Below are positions 7,694-16,028 of a stretch of DNA of 22,130 nt, piece by piece. The translations under genes were made by a program, and so were the position numbers. The notes below the pieces were generated by a model. That model was given only the letters and a program-made list of their open reading frames with translations, did not search any database and was not told where the DNA came from. The stretch is from a virus: IMG/VR virus record IMGVR_UViG_3300050821_003624, positions 1-22,130 of that record. The stretch is one strand, 5' to 3'. The number at the start of each line of letters is the position of its first letter. The first letter of the stretch is position 1.

Positions 7694-8587
7694 TTAAGTC
7701 AGTTGCGTTACAACGCCAGAAGCTTTTTCATTCAAGCTTTCGAGTGTAAGTTCCGCAACGATCTGGAATTTACGCGCGTCACCTGTGCGAGCAAGCTCAT
7801 GAAGCAGAACCGGCCTAAGCCATGCTTTCCGCCAATAGCTCATATCCAAGTTGAAGATTTGATTCGCTTCGTTCGCATTCATAACATGCGATAACACAGT
7901 CTTTAACGTACCAAAACTCGATTGATAGATATCAACCGCGTTAACAACTTTCGCCGCTTCAGCTGAAATAAACCGCGTGTTCTGAGTGAATCCAGCAATT
8001 GCAATCTTCTGATTCCCACCGGTCAAGATAACATCCGGATCGCCGCCAGCAGCCCAAATAAGCGCCAGATTCGCATCGAGAATCGTTGACGTCAAAGGAC
8101 GATTCGCCGAAGCGCTGGACGTATTCGTCGCAATAAATCCCGAAATACCTTTCGACTGTCGAGCCGTTCCAGCAGCACCAGTAACAGCAGCAGAATTAAT
8201 TACAAGCATATATTCAATATCGGTCGCAAGTTCTTTAGTTAACTTCTGAACTTGATAACCGATTTCAGAAGCGCGTCCTGCTTTACGAACGATCTCTTGA
8301 GTTCCAGAGATGAGGAAGTTCTTGGTCAGGATTTGCGTGTTATTATTGAGACGAGTCGTCGCACCTACCGCAACACCAGCGCTATCATTCCCTTCAATTC
8401 CTGCATTAGCAGAAGGCGTCACCAAAGAATCAGTCTGCCACTCATGCAACGTCGCCATCGCGCGAACACTTTCCGTCATAGACAAAACAGGCGTCTTGGT
8501 CGGCGAGATATTGACGATAATATCGATCAAATCCTCGCGATTGCCTATCGCCTGATAGGTCTGGAATGTATTTGTTGGAACACTCAT
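7694..8587 (-). CDS. Major capsid protein, SU10-like (DUF5309) family
   Basis: A 297-residue shell subunit. The N-terminus (TFQTYQAIGNREDLIDII, then NISPTKTPVLSM) and the following HEWQTDSL, GIEGNDSAG and LISGTQEIVRKAGRASE motifs are diagnostic of the DUF5309/SU10-like capsid family, which has the HK97 fold. Length matches the family. The start is set by AAGGAG nine bases upstream of the ATG at 8587. It follows the scaffold gene after 22 bases and is itself followed by a stable stem-loop, as expected for the most strongly expressed late gene. Confidence 0.95.
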   Translation of the reverse strand: MSVPTNTFQTYQAIGNREDLIDIIVNISPTKTPVLSMTESVRAMATLHEWQTDSLVTPSANAGIEGNDSAGVAVGATTRLNNNTQILTKNFLISGTQEIVRKAGRASEIGYQVQKLTKELATDIEYMLVINSAAVTGAAGTARQSKGISGFIATNTSSASANRPLTSTILDANLALIWAAGGDPDVILTGGNQKIAIAGFTQNTRFISAEAAKVVNAVDIYQSSFGTLKTVLSHVMNANEANQIFNLDMSYWRKAWLRPVLLHELARTGDARKFQIVAELTLESLNEKASGVVTQLT

Positions 8588-8609
8588 TTTCTATTTCTCC
8601 TTAAGATTA

Positions 8610-9782
8610 TTAAGCGTCCGGGATAATCCCTTTCTGGCGGAGAACGTCATTCCATGCCTCTTTGTCATCGCCCAACGTTGAAGCTCGTCGAAATGCTGTG
8701 CGATACATTTGGTTTGGATCGTCATTAAGTCCGCTTGAAGGTCCCGAAGCACTATCGATTCTTGTTTCCGGTACTTTTTGTTCCACTTTCGGCATTTGAC
8801 GTTGAACAACTGGAGGAGGAGGCGCCGCTTGTCTAATAGCCTGGGGCTGATTAAGGTCTTGCGCTTTTAGCTGGAAATAGAGCGATTTAGCGCCCGTTGG
8901 CGTATCATAAAATTGCACTTCCTGTGGGTCTCGAAGTCCTAAAATATGGCTTTCCATTTTCGGAAGATAATCGAGAAAATCAGGGAACCCCTGCATTCTC
9001 AATTCATTCGCCACTCTTTGCCGGTTGGATTCATACATCGCCGGACGAGTACCTTCGACCACCTGGCGCAATTGCTGCTCTAAAGATTGGATTCGCTCCA
9101 TGAGAGGATTAAATTCTTGAGGGATTTGGTTGACAACTGGTTGCGGTGCATTCCATGTTTCACGTGGAACGTCGCGAGTTTGCTGTTGCTGTTGTTGTCT
9201 CAATTCCTGTAATTGTCGTCTCTCTTCCGCTAATCGTCTGCGCTCTTCTCCAACTCTATCCGCTGCTTCCGTCAAATGCTTTTTCAATTGATACTGACCC
9301 AATACTTCTTTGAAAGTCGGCGTTTCTTCTCGACCATCGATCTTAGCTCGGACCTTTCGGTCTCCGAACGTATCAACATCGAGCATGTCTTCACCTTCAA
9401 TAGATTTTTCCGGCTCTTTAGGAGGTATGGCCTCAGATACAACCTTGGCCAATTCCGATTTGTCGAGTCGTTCTTCGTCTGTTTCTTTCTGTGTTTTTGG
9501 AGCGGGAGTTTTGATTGTGTCCCGCACATCTACTTTTGGAGGCGCCAAGGGGTCTTGAATAATTGGCGCTTCCTCAATGGCTTTCTCCGCATCTTGCTTC
9601 TCTTGGATTAAGTCTCCAAAAAGTCGTTCCGTCGTCGACATAACATCTTCGCCGTCCGTCTGTCGCGATACTTCAACGACATTCATATTTGCCGCTTCTG
9701 GACGTGGCGTTTCTTCTGTTACCTCTGTTCGGATACCATTGTTTCCACTTCTATTTGCTCTCGGATACACACCTTTAGGCAT
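8610..9782 (-). CDS. Capsid scaffolding protein (putative)
   Basis: A 390-residue, highly charged protein located between portal and capsid genes, the usual place for a scaffold. The first 160 residues are acidic and look disordered (runs of Glu, Asp, Pro, Lys). Residues about 165-205 form a strong coiled coil (KHLTEAADRVGEERRRLAEE and a Gln-rich continuation), followed by another helix (FNPLMERIQSLEQQLRQV). The C-terminus is short and basic/helical (AFRRASTLGDDKEAWNDVL), where scaffolds normally contact the capsid. No protease motif is visible. The function is inferred from position, composition and coiled coil. Confidence 0.75.
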   Translation of the reverse strand: MPKGVYPRANRSGNNGIRTEVTEETPRPEAANMNVVEVSRQTDGEDVMSTTERLFGDLIQEKQDAEKAIEEAPIIQDPLAPPKVDVRDTIKTPAPKTQKETDEERLDKSELAKVVSEAIPPKEPEKSIEGEDMLDVDTFGDRKVRAKIDGREETPTFKEVLGQYQLKKHLTEAADRVGEERRRLAEERRQLQELRQQQQQQTRDVPRETWNAPQPVVNQIPQEFNPLMERIQSLEQQLRQVVEGTRPAMYESNRQRVANELRMQGFPDFLDYLPKMESHILGLRDPQEVQFYDTPTGAKSLYFQLKAQDLNQPQAIRQAAPPPPVVQRQMPKVEQKVPETRIDSASGPSSGLNDDPNQMYRTAFRRASTLGDDKEAWNDVLRQKGIIPDA

Positions 9783-10107
9783 GATTCAGCTCCTCCTTAT
9801 TGTCGAGGGTCGCGTTTTGTAGTTCTGCCAGAGATGCCCTCGCGGCGTCTCCCTGGGAAATCAAAAAATCGAGTTGACGTTTTGGCTTTTCTACCGCCAG
9901 GAACATTTGCTGCGCTTTCATGCGCATTTCTTCATTTTGAGCATTTCGCAATACTTGTATAGCTTCATCAAATATCGCTCCAAAAATATACTGGTTCAAC
10001 CATTTCCAATCTTCTCCATCTTTTACCCGCTGGGCTCGTTCCCCATGAAACGATTGGTTGATGAGAAGTTGATAATCTTTGTCTGGGAATTCGATATTTT
10101 GATCCAT
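9775..10107 (-). CDS. Small helical protein between portal and scaffold
   Basis: A 110-residue, mostly helical protein with a Gln/Glu/Ala-rich C-terminal half (MRMKAQQMFLAVEKPKRQLD). The ATG follows directly after the portal stop (TAA-ATG), and its stop overlaps the scaffold start by eight bases, so it is co-translated with both. Such a gene at this place often makes a small head-assembly factor, but I recognise no family and see no motif that decides the role. Confidence 0.75.
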   Translation of the reverse strand: MDQNIEFPDKDYQLLINQSFHGERAQRVKDGEDWKWLNQYIFGAIFDEAIQVLRNAQNEEMRMKAQQMFLAVEKPKRQLDFLISQGDAARASLAELQNATLDNKEELNHA

Positions 10108-12018
10108 TTAAGCCCCCATACTCGCGGCCGATGGATTCATATTTGAAACCTGACTTGAAGCGTCGGTTAATTGTGCTGGAGCGGAAGGTTGACCGGCAAC
10201 CGGACCATTGGGCGGAGGTGGTTGCATGGCCGGCAAAAGGAATTGATCCATTTTCATAATGCCGGAAAGAGGGAGGAGTTCTTCGACAATTTTCATGGGA
10301 TCGCCGAAACGAGCATTCTCTTTTGCGAGAACGCCGATTTGTAGAAGTTGACCGGTGGCTTGGTTGGCTTGGTTAATCCGGTCCATTATGAGGAGAAGGC
10401 GATTAATTTGTGCCTGTTTGTTAATTCCAATGTTGACATCAAGATCGAAATCGCCTTGTAAGACATCTCGAACGGGAACGCTTTTATCCCAAATAAGCGG
10501 ACCCATATATTTCCCGAGAACGTCCTTAATATATTCTTCGGTCTCATACGCTTGCTCAAGACGAAGAAGATAACGGAAAGCGGGAAGAAAAGCGGTATAG
10601 GCAATGTTCTTAATGACTAGGGCAATTTTCTTATTCGCATTGGTAAGTTGATTCGTACTTTCCGTCGCTGATTCGCTATTGGTATCAGCGCCCTGCAAGA
10701 GCGGAGGAAGTCCCGTCTCGTTATAATCATTGTCAGTACGGGCTTGCGTTCGTGCAAGGATGGCCGCTGAATTATTGGTGGGTATTTCGCCTACCGCTTC
10801 ATCCAGAGGGCCATCACCCAGGACATAGCCACCAATCCGTCGATTGGTTAACGACATCAAATCGACATTCGCGTCCCGATTGATATACATCGTTCGGCGA
10901 AGATCACGTGCAATCGCTTCCCGCTCCTGATTACGTTGCGCATTGGTTTCCATCTGCAATGCTTCTGTGATCTGCGGATAAGATTTCCCTTCGAGGCGGT
11001 GCGGTTCTGGATAAGCCTCGCCCAATATAATAGGAGGGCGATTGTGCTCGAAGGGAGAAAACCGATAAGGCAAATCATTTTCAACCCATCCGCGACCAAC
11101 AGCGGAAGATTGAAGCATGTCGCCTAAAAGAATGAATGAACCGGATTTAAGTTTCCCATCTTTCCCCGGCAGAAAATCCCAGTGCTCGAAAACCCAAATC
11201 TCATCCTCATCGCGAACCATGTGTTCATCATTAAAAAGAGTTTGATAGTCCTGTCGGCGTTGATACTTAACAACGTCTGAAAGTTGATCTTCGAGTTGAA
11301 CTTCCGGAGTTACATCAATATTTTTGTACCCGAGAAGTCTTAGTTCAGCACGCGTCCGTTTATAGCGGTGAACCATCGGGTATTTATAGTAGGTCTTCCA
11401 TGTCGCACGTTTGGAGAAGAAAACATCTTCGGGTGGAACACATTCAAGTCTAGGTTCGAAATACTTTATGCGTTTAACTTTTTCATCGACATAGGTCTGA
11501 TAAGGAGTCCCATCCTCTAACGTTTCTGTTTTTAGTCGAGATTCAGTGACACTCTCCGTTTCAATCTGCGGATAAACCTTAAAACAACAAATCATATTAC
11601 GAATAGCGTTTAGAGCCCCTTCGTATGCTTCCTTGTAGAATTCAATCGGATGACTATTCAAGCGATGATTCATAATCGCTTTCACCGCATGAATATGTTC
11701 AAGAGGAATTGATTTGTGCGTTTTTATGTCAACGATTTCATCCGGATCAAAAAAAATAGATTCGAGAACATCAACGAGGATTCGTTGTGTGTTAACAAAT
11801 GTTTTAGGAATGAATAGACGAGGAATGCCAAGCATGTCTGAGAATTTCCGTTCTTGCGTCGAGAATTTCCCGTCATACATGTCCATGTCTTTTCTCATTC
11901 GCTCAAAGAAAAGCTGATGACCGGTACGTGCAGAATCAAAGACCATCCTACCCTGGGTTAGAAGGAAATCGTCGGTGATTTGATCGGCTCTGGTTATGCG
12001 AAGTGGATCGCCGCTCAT
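10108..12018 (-). CDS. Portal protein
   Basis: A 636-residue protein directly downstream of TerL (four-base overlap), the standard portal position, with a length in the range of podovirus portals. The N-terminus is helical and charged (FFERMRKDMDMYDGKF); a central region has the bulky aromatic and acidic pattern typical of the clip and wing (ECVPPEDVFFSKRATW; DEIWVFEHWDFLPG). Residues about 350-470 form long helices with ITEALQMETNAQRNQEREAI and TNSESATESTNQLTNANKK, like the stem and crown. The C-terminus is Pro/Gln/Ser-rich and likely flexible. It forms the ring through which TerL pumps DNA. Confidence 0.85.
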   Translation of the reverse strand: MSGDPLRITRADQITDDFLLTQGRMVFDSARTGHQLFFERMRKDMDMYDGKFSTQERKFSDMLGIPRLFIPKTFVNTQRILVDVLESIFFDPDEIVDIKTHKSIPLEHIHAVKAIMNHRLNSHPIEFYKEAYEGALNAIRNMICCFKVYPQIETESVTESRLKTETLEDGTPYQTYVDEKVKRIKYFEPRLECVPPEDVFFSKRATWKTYYKYPMVHRYKRTRAELRLLGYKNIDVTPEVQLEDQLSDVVKYQRRQDYQTLFNDEHMVRDEDEIWVFEHWDFLPGKDGKLKSGSFILLGDMLQSSAVGRGWVENDLPYRFSPFEHNRPPIILGEAYPEPHRLEGKSYPQITEALQMETNAQRNQEREAIARDLRRTMYINRDANVDLMSLTNRRIGGYVLGDGPLDEAVGEIPTNNSAAILARTQARTDNDYNETGLPPLLQGADTNSESATESTNQLTNANKKIALVIKNIAYTAFLPAFRYLLRLEQAYETEEYIKDVLGKYMGPLIWDKSVPVRDVLQGDFDLDVNIGINKQAQINRLLLIMDRINQANQATGQLLQIGVLAKENARFGDPMKIVEELLPLSGIMKMDQFLLPAMQPPPPNGPVAGQPSAPAQLTDASSQVSNMNPSAASMGA

Positions 12019-13706
12019 ACGAGGATCGCCTCCTCATCTGGAATAAATTGGGCCTGCGTATCTTCAACAACAGAAGGACGCCAATTGAAACGGCGTTGAA
12101 GAATATATCGCACACACGCATGATGATCGTGAACGCCTTCGGCTATTTTGTCTTTTTGACCTTTCTCTTCTTCATTGGTCCATGTTTCACGTTGAAGAGT
12201 TTTAAATGTTTTTATGAGAAGTTTATTCTCCGGTCGATCCATAATAAAGAATCGAGGCTTTTTAACCCGTTCGTTTATTTTCAATCGTTCTTTTATATTC
12301 GAAATTCCAGCCGCGATTGAACCTTGGAACTTCTCAGCTTTGGTCAAATTCTTTAAGGCATATCGGCCGCGCCTCAAAAGTTCAAACACATTCACGTTGT
12401 CATAAATCGTTAGAGAAGAATCAGAAGATGGATCGACTATCTTTTTAACCACGCGCCGATCCTGGCAAAGATCAGTCAAATCTCGTTTCAATTCATCGAC
12501 GGTAACAGATCGCTTGTAGCATGTATCGACATAGAAATTATCTTCACGATCCACAAAGCAGAGGACCGCGCAGGAATCCTTGACCATATGGGGATCGATC
12601 CCGAGGAAACCCATGTATATAGAATAGGGGCACGCTTCCCCATGCGAATCTCCCACGGAGCCACAGTTACAAATGGTATCGAAGGCAGGAATAACGTGGA
12701 CGGAGGATTGAAACAATTTCCCGTACACAAGGCCGGAGAGAGAAACGAATTCACCAAGCAACCGCATCTTAAGTTCTTCATAGGTTTCCATCTCATTCAA
12801 GATTTCTCTCAAAACCTTTAAATTGGCAAATGGATTACAAACGCTGGCGATTTGAAACCATTCGACATTATTACCAATCTCATCGGTCCCACGCGTAAAC
12901 AAATCATAAGTCCACGAAAGTCCTTTCGTCGGTGTCATGCAGAAGAGGACATCCAAGGAACTCGCCGTCGTGAAACGCATCAGATTTTCTTTGTAAACAT
13001 CATGCTGCGGTTCCTCGTCAAAAACGAGCATATGACGAGGCGGGCCTTGGAACGTCCCCAAATCCTGCTTATTCGACATGAACTCAATGGTTCCACACAG
13101 TTGCTTTGTCGTTGGATCAAAGAGACGAAGAATTTGCTCACCCGCCGCATACGATTTCTCCCAACTTCCATCGAGCAAATATTCACGCGGCGCCCACTTG
13201 CGGTAAGTGGGGATCAAATTCCTCAATATCCCGTTCTGATAGTCTTCCCCAATCACCCGAACATGCTGAGGCCCTTTGCGAATCATGCGATGCGCCGGAT
13301 ACTTATAAGCGTCCGGCTTCGCTGGATCAAAACAATAAGGAAGGGCGCCGGTCGACTTGATATAGGCTTCGATGCAACCCGTTGTCGTTTTAGACGACTG
13401 ATTGCCCCCACTAGCCCCACGAATAGATGCATTCGACAAATGAACATCGATGGCGCCATGCAACTTAGGTGGGATATCGTCATCCTTAAGATAATTCTTA
13501 AGGAACGCACGATTTTCGGCGGGAATATTGCCGGTTACCGGCTGGTAGTACCAAAAAGGATTGGACGCCTTCGCTTGCTCGATGAAATCGAGATAGGCTT
13601 TCTTCTGTTCTAAAAGCTCGCCGCGAAGGAATGCTTTCTCTTCGGGAAGCAGAAGCTTCGGATTCTTTTTTAAAAGCTTCTTTGCTTTTAATGACAATTC
13701 GTTCAA
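12015..13706 (-). CDS. terL: Terminase large subunit (ATPase/nuclease)
   Basis: A 563-residue packaging motor. Walker A is GASGGNQSSKTT (residues 97-108), Walker B is HMLVFDEEP (D230, E231), and the coupling motif is TPTKG (258-262). The RNase H-like nuclease has D371 (GIDP), D425 (IVDPSSDS) and D527 (VHDHHA). The start is a TTG with AAGGA seven bases upstream; no ATG lies near it. A Cys/His-rich loop (Cys346, Cys348, His355, Cys359) sits just before the nuclease domain, possibly a small metal site. It is separated from the likely small subunit by about 2.7 kb. Confidence 0.95.
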   Translation of the reverse strand: MNELSLKAKKLLKKNPKLLLPEEKAFLRGELLEQKKAYLDFIEQAKASNPFWYYQPVTGNIPAENRAFLKNYLKDDDIPPKLHGAIDVHLSNASIRGASGGNQSSKTTTGCIEAYIKSTGALPYCFDPAKPDAYKYPAHRMIRKGPQHVRVIGEDYQNGILRNLIPTYRKWAPREYLLDGSWEKSYAAGEQILRLFDPTTKQLCGTIEFMSNKQDLGTFQGPPRHMLVFDEEPQHDVYKENLMRFTTASSLDVLFCMTPTKGLSWTYDLFTRGTDEIGNNVEWFQIASVCNPFANLKVLREILNEMETYEELKMRLLGEFVSLSGLVYGKLFQSSVHVIPAFDTICNCGSVGDSHGEACPYSIYMGFLGIDPHMVKDSCAVLCFVDREDNFYVDTCYKRSVTVDELKRDLTDLCQDRRVVKKIVDPSSDSSLTIYDNVNVFELLRRGRYALKNLTKAEKFQGSIAAGISNIKERLKINERVKKPRFFIMDRPENKLLIKTFKTLQRETWTNEEEKGQKDKIAEGVHDHHACVRYILQRRFNWRPSVVEDTQAQFIPDEEAILV

Positions 13707-13768
13707 CGGGGCGTCCTTAAGAGTACGCTAATCATGCCCGTTGGCCCTGGGAGGGCGTTGAGGGAAGC

Positions 13769-13864
13769 TTAATTCTTGTTCAGAATCTCTTTAATTTCAT
13801 CCTTGATGCCAAGACTATGAATCAAACTAATAATAAGACGAACAATACTTGATCGTTCCGGCAT
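13769..13864 (-). CDS. 31-residue coupled microprotein
   Basis: The reading frame starts in a TAATG overlap with the stop of the upstream gene and has GGAG eight bases before the ATG. It encodes 31 residues with an amphipathic helix (SIVRLIISLIHSLGI) and a charged tail (KDEIKEILNKN). The 62-base gap to TerL contains a small stem (GCCCT-CCC-AGGGC near 13744-13756). Coupling and a good ribosome site support translation; function unknown. Confidence 0.55.
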   Translation of the reverse strand: MPERSSIVRLIISLIHSLGIKDEIKEILNKN

Positions 13865-14136
13865 TACTGCTCCGTGTCATCAACCCCAAGCTCATGAGCA
13901 TAAGGATCTTTGGTTAGGCCAATCGGAGGATACTTACACGCCCGATTCTGATCCTCCAAGGTTTCACCGAAGAAATTCGGATCGGTCTCATTGCCCTGCT
14001 CATAAACAATAGGCCCGCCCATGAATTCAAGACGTCCCTTTTTCCACATATGACGCGCCTCATCCCAGGGATCGGTTGGTTCATCCAACGGAACAAGGAG
14101 AGGCAATGGCGGCATTACAACTTTTATGTCCGACAT
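13864..14136 (-). CDS. Small acidic protein, unknown
   Basis: A 90-residue protein preceded by GGAGG four bases before the ATG. It has a hydrophobic proline-rich N-terminus (MPPLPLLVPLDEPTDPWDEA) and an acidic C-terminus (HELGVDDTEQ), one cysteine and no membrane segment long enough to span. It lies in the run of small genes between the terminase subunits. No family recognised. Confidence 0.7.
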   Translation of the reverse strand: MSDIKVVMPPLPLLVPLDEPTDPWDEARHMWKKGRLEFMGGPIVYEQGNETDPNFFGETLEDQNRACKYPPIGLTKDPYAHELGVDDTEQ

Positions 14137-14153
14137 AGAACCTCCGCTCTGAT

Positions 14154-14453
14154 TTATTTCATCGGGCGAGCTTGAAGTTTAGCAGCACCGATTGCTTCTT
14201 CTTTCGTGTTGGCATCCTCGGACTTATCGCCAGATGTTTCAGTGAATTCGGCATCTGTTTCAAGCTCTTCGGGGCTGGCTTCCATAACAGCGGCTTTCAC
14301 CTTAAAAATAACATCGTCGCCATTCATCTCGGAATTGTGAAACGTTCCGACTTTCCATTCCTCACGCGTCGCTTCGGGAACACCCTGCAAAACGTCGTAA
14401 TCTTCATACGACATGATTTTCGGAATTCCCATCGCTTTCGGTTGATCGGCCAT
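14154..14453 (-). CDS. Small acidic protein, unknown
   Basis: A 99-residue protein with the ribosome site GGGAGGG seven bases before the ATG; that site overlaps the end of the preceding small gene. The first half (YEDYDVLQGVPEATREEWKV) is folded-looking, then an acidic, Glu/Thr-rich, probably disordered stretch follows (ETDAEFTETSGDKSEDANTK). There are no cysteines and no membrane segment. The role is not known; co-expression with its small neighbours is inferred from spacing. Confidence 0.7.
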   Translation of the reverse strand: MADQPKAMGIPKIMSYEDYDVLQGVPEATREEWKVGTFHNSEMNGDDVIFKVKAAVMEASPEELETDAEFTETSGDKSEDANTKEEAIGAAKLQARPMK

Positions 14454-14454
14454 T

Positions 14455-14628
14455 CTAATACCCTCCCTTTGGAGTCGTTCGACTCCTTACATCTTTCTCA
14501 AAATTCTTTACTTTCTTCCACATGTTTGGACCCTTATCGGCATACCCCGAAGAATCATTCTTCTTTTCGCCTTCCAAAACTCGATCGTAATGCTTCTTTT
14601 CTCTATTTTTCTCATCTGTCTCCGACAT
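14455..14628 (-). CDS. 57-residue charged protein, unknown
   Basis: Start at 14628, preceded by a near-perfect TAAGGAGGAT ribosome site. The 57-residue product is very hydrophilic: Lys/Glu/Asp-rich at the N-terminus (MSETDEKNREKKHYDRV) and ending PKGGY. The only tryptophan lies in NMWKKVKNFEKD, a possible short helix. Three bases separate it from the next ATG at 14453. The strong ribosome site and tight packing are the evidence that it is a real gene. Confidence 0.65.
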   Translation of the reverse strand: MSETDEKNREKKHYDRVLEGEKKNDSSGYADKGPNMWKKVKNFEKDVRSRTTPKGGY

Positions 14629-14637
14629 AAATCCTCC

Positions 14638-14979
14638 TTACTTCTGGATCGATTCTTGCGCCTTCGTCGTTCCAGACCAATCGCTTACACGCCCCTGCGC
14701 TTCATTAATCGGCTTCCTATACTTAACCGTATCCGAAACAGGCGCGCGCTCTCGTCCCACAAACTTTTCAATGTCAGACTCCATCTCCGTATCCGCCGGA
14801 GGCTGATAAGACCGATAACGATCCGAATCAATAGGAGGAATCAAGCCTTTCGCTTCACGATATTCGTCCTGATCCATTAGTTCAGGAACAAATCCCTTGG
14901 ATTCTCGATACTTATCCTGATCCATCATCAAATCATCGTTTTCTTGTTCGTCCATCTGCTTAAGGGGCAAATCTTTCAT
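14638..14979 (-). CDS. Acidic protein with 16-residue tandem repeats
   Basis: A 113-residue protein with AAGGAG eight bases before the ATG. Residues 19-34 (MDQDKYRESKGFVPEL) and 35-50 (MDQDEYREAKGLIPPI) are a clear tandem repeat, and DSDRYRSYQPP at 51-61 and DTVKYRKPINEAQ at 83-95 look like decayed copies. The shared core is Asp-x-x-(K/R/E)-Tyr-Arg. No enzyme or membrane feature is present. A repeated short linear motif suggests multivalent binding, to a partner that is not known. Confidence 0.7.
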   Translation of the reverse strand: MKDLPLKQMDEQENDDLMMDQDKYRESKGFVPELMDQDEYREAKGLIPPIDSDRYRSYQPPADTEMESDIEKFVGRERAPVSDTVKYRKPINEAQGRVSDWSGTTKAQESIQK

Positions 14980-15199
14980 TTGTAACTCCTTGAGATTTTA
15001 AAAATGATTCTCTCGTTCTCCATCCAAATTCTCTTACAAACAATCGATTAAAAACATAAAGGCGATCCAATATTCGCCAACGCTTTAAACCAATCGAAAA
15101 TCGCATCCAATTTGGGAATCCATAAAGGAATTCCAACCAAATGCGATTCCCCACGAAATCTTTCTCTATAGAAAAAAGAGCGCTTTTAAAAAGCTTCAT
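14960..15199 (-). CDS. Small basic aromatic protein, unknown
   Basis: A 79-residue protein rich in Phe, Trp, Arg and Leu (IWLEFLYGFPNWMRFSIGLK, then RWRILDRLYVFNRLFVREFG). It has no strong ribosome site of its own but starts in an ATGA overlap with a 19-codon frame upstream, which fits translational coupling. Its end overlaps the next gene by 20 bases and contains that gene's AAGGAG site. Alternating aromatic and basic residues suggest binding to nucleic acid or a membrane surface, which is speculative. Confidence 0.5.
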   Translation of the reverse strand: MKLFKSALFSIEKDFVGNRIWLEFLYGFPNWMRFSIGLKRWRILDRLYVFNRLFVREFGWRTRESFLKSQGVTNERFAP

Positions 15200-15255
15200 C
15201 CCGGATCACAAATAATCTCTACCATTGGCGATTTATTAAGTTCATTAAATCCCAT
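15196..15255 (-). CDS. 19-residue candidate leader peptide
   Basis: ATG at 15255, twelve bases after the stop of the upstream gene, with TAGGA seven bases before it. It encodes MGFNELNKSPMVEIICDPG and ends in an ATGA overlap with the 79-residue gene. It may be a leader that passes ribosomes to the next start rather than a functional peptide. Confidence 0.35.
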   Translation of the reverse strand: MGFNELNKSPMVEIICDPG

Positions 15256-15266
15256 ATATTATCCTA

Positions 15267-15563
15267 TTACCAATCGTCTTTATCACGATCCGGATCGGTC
15301 CACCCATGCATTTCCGCTTCAATCTGTTCCCTTATTTCATTTCTATGCGGATAAGCATCATCCACTTTACATGCGCAATGCTTGCAACCCAAATCTTTCG
15401 TCCAATAATCTTTTTTCGCCATCCATCCAGACTCAAATTCTCGCTGATGATCTCCGCTCATATGACCACAATTACATTCAACCATCATAACTATGGTTCC
15501 ATGACAATAAATGGAACTTAATGCTTTGTAAGCATGATTATCCGGGATGGTTTCGGTTATCAT
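15267..15563 (-). CDS. Small Cys/His-rich putative zinc-binding protein
   Basis: With the ATG at 15563 the product has 98 residues; a GTG start at 15611 is possible but overlaps the upstream gene by 74 bases. Neither start has a strong ribosome site, so the N-terminus is uncertain. Cys30-x-Cys32-x-His34 and Cys60-x2-Cys63-x-Cys65 suggest a zinc site. The C-terminus is acidic (WTDPDRDKDDW). It belongs to the small-gene run between the terminase subunits; function unknown. Confidence 0.6.
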   Translation of the reverse strand: MITETIPDNHAYKALSSIYCHGTIVMMVECNCGHMSGDHQREFESGWMAKKDYWTKDLGCKHCACKVDDAYPHRNEIREQIEAEMHGWTDPDRDKDDW

Positions 15564-15786
15564 AAATCGCACGCACAGCATCGCCCTGCGCCGTTCTTCG
15601 TTTCTGCTCACGAATACTCTTCTCCACCCCGCGTTTCCCCTGCTGCGCCTTCAATTCTTGCCTTTTCATTTCCCTAAGCGGCAATTCAAATTCATGCCCG
15701 CGAACTTCACTTTGAACCGGCTGACGAATCGCCACTTCCGTTTCGTCATTTTGCGGATTGGAAACTTTGAACTCAAACTTATCCAC
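15538..15786 (-). CDS. Small basic protein, unknown
   Basis: I place the start at a GTG (15786) with AAGG six bases upstream and an eight-base overlap with the preceding stop; a longer frame from a GTG at 15834 lacks a good ribosome site. The 82-residue product is Lys/Arg/Gln/Glu-rich, with a helical C-terminal half (LPLREMKRQELKAQQGKRGV, then EKSIREQKRRTAQGDAVR). It might bind nucleic acid. No family recognised. Confidence 0.6.
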   Translation of the reverse strand: MDKFEFKVSNPQNDETEVAIRQPVQSEVRGHEFELPLREMKRQELKAQQGKRGVEKSIREQKRRTAQGDAVRAIYDNRNHPG

Positions 15787-15955
15787 GGGCCTTTTTATGA
15801 AATTCGCCCACTTTCTTCGAAAGCCCCGCTTCACTCATCGCAATTGCCACTGCTTGCTTCTGCGATTTCACCTCCGGCCCATGCTTGCTACCCGAATGTA
15901 ATTTCCCCTTCCCAAATTCATGCATGACTTTCGAAACCTTCGCTTGTCCTTTCAT
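15779..15955 (-). CDS. DUF6496-like small protein
   Basis: The ATG at 15955 is preceded by GGAGGAG, giving 58 residues; an in-frame TTG at 15982 is less likely. The sequence KVSKVMHEFGKGKLHSGSKH, with PEVKSQKQAVAIAMSEAG after it, matches the pattern I know from DUF6496-type proteins: a basic GKL-SGS stretch, then a helix (KQAxAIAxSEA). These proteins are common in phages and bacteria and have no established function. It overlaps the next gene by eight bases. Confidence 0.75.
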   Translation of the reverse strand: MKGQAKVSKVMHEFGKGKLHSGSKHGPEVKSQKQAVAIAMSEAGLSKKVGEFHKKARG

Positions 15956-16028
15956 GCTCTCCTCCGAAACATCATAATCCAAGCTCGCTTGTAACCTTCA
16001 AATTGCTCCACATAAACATAAAAAAGCC

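Noticed and set aside
8252-8626. Plus-strand frames opposite the capsid gene
   Set aside because: Shadows of a confidently identified capsid gene; Arg-rich composition and no ribosome site.
8591-8809. Minus-strand 72-codon frame inside the scaffold gene end
   Set aside because: It overlaps the scaffold gene in another frame almost fully and has no independent ribosome site.
12852-13613. Long plus-strand open frame (253 codons) opposite TerL
   Set aside because: It lies wholly antisense to terL, whose motifs are complete; the composition (many Arg, Ile, Pro) is that of a shadow frame and no ribosome site precedes it.
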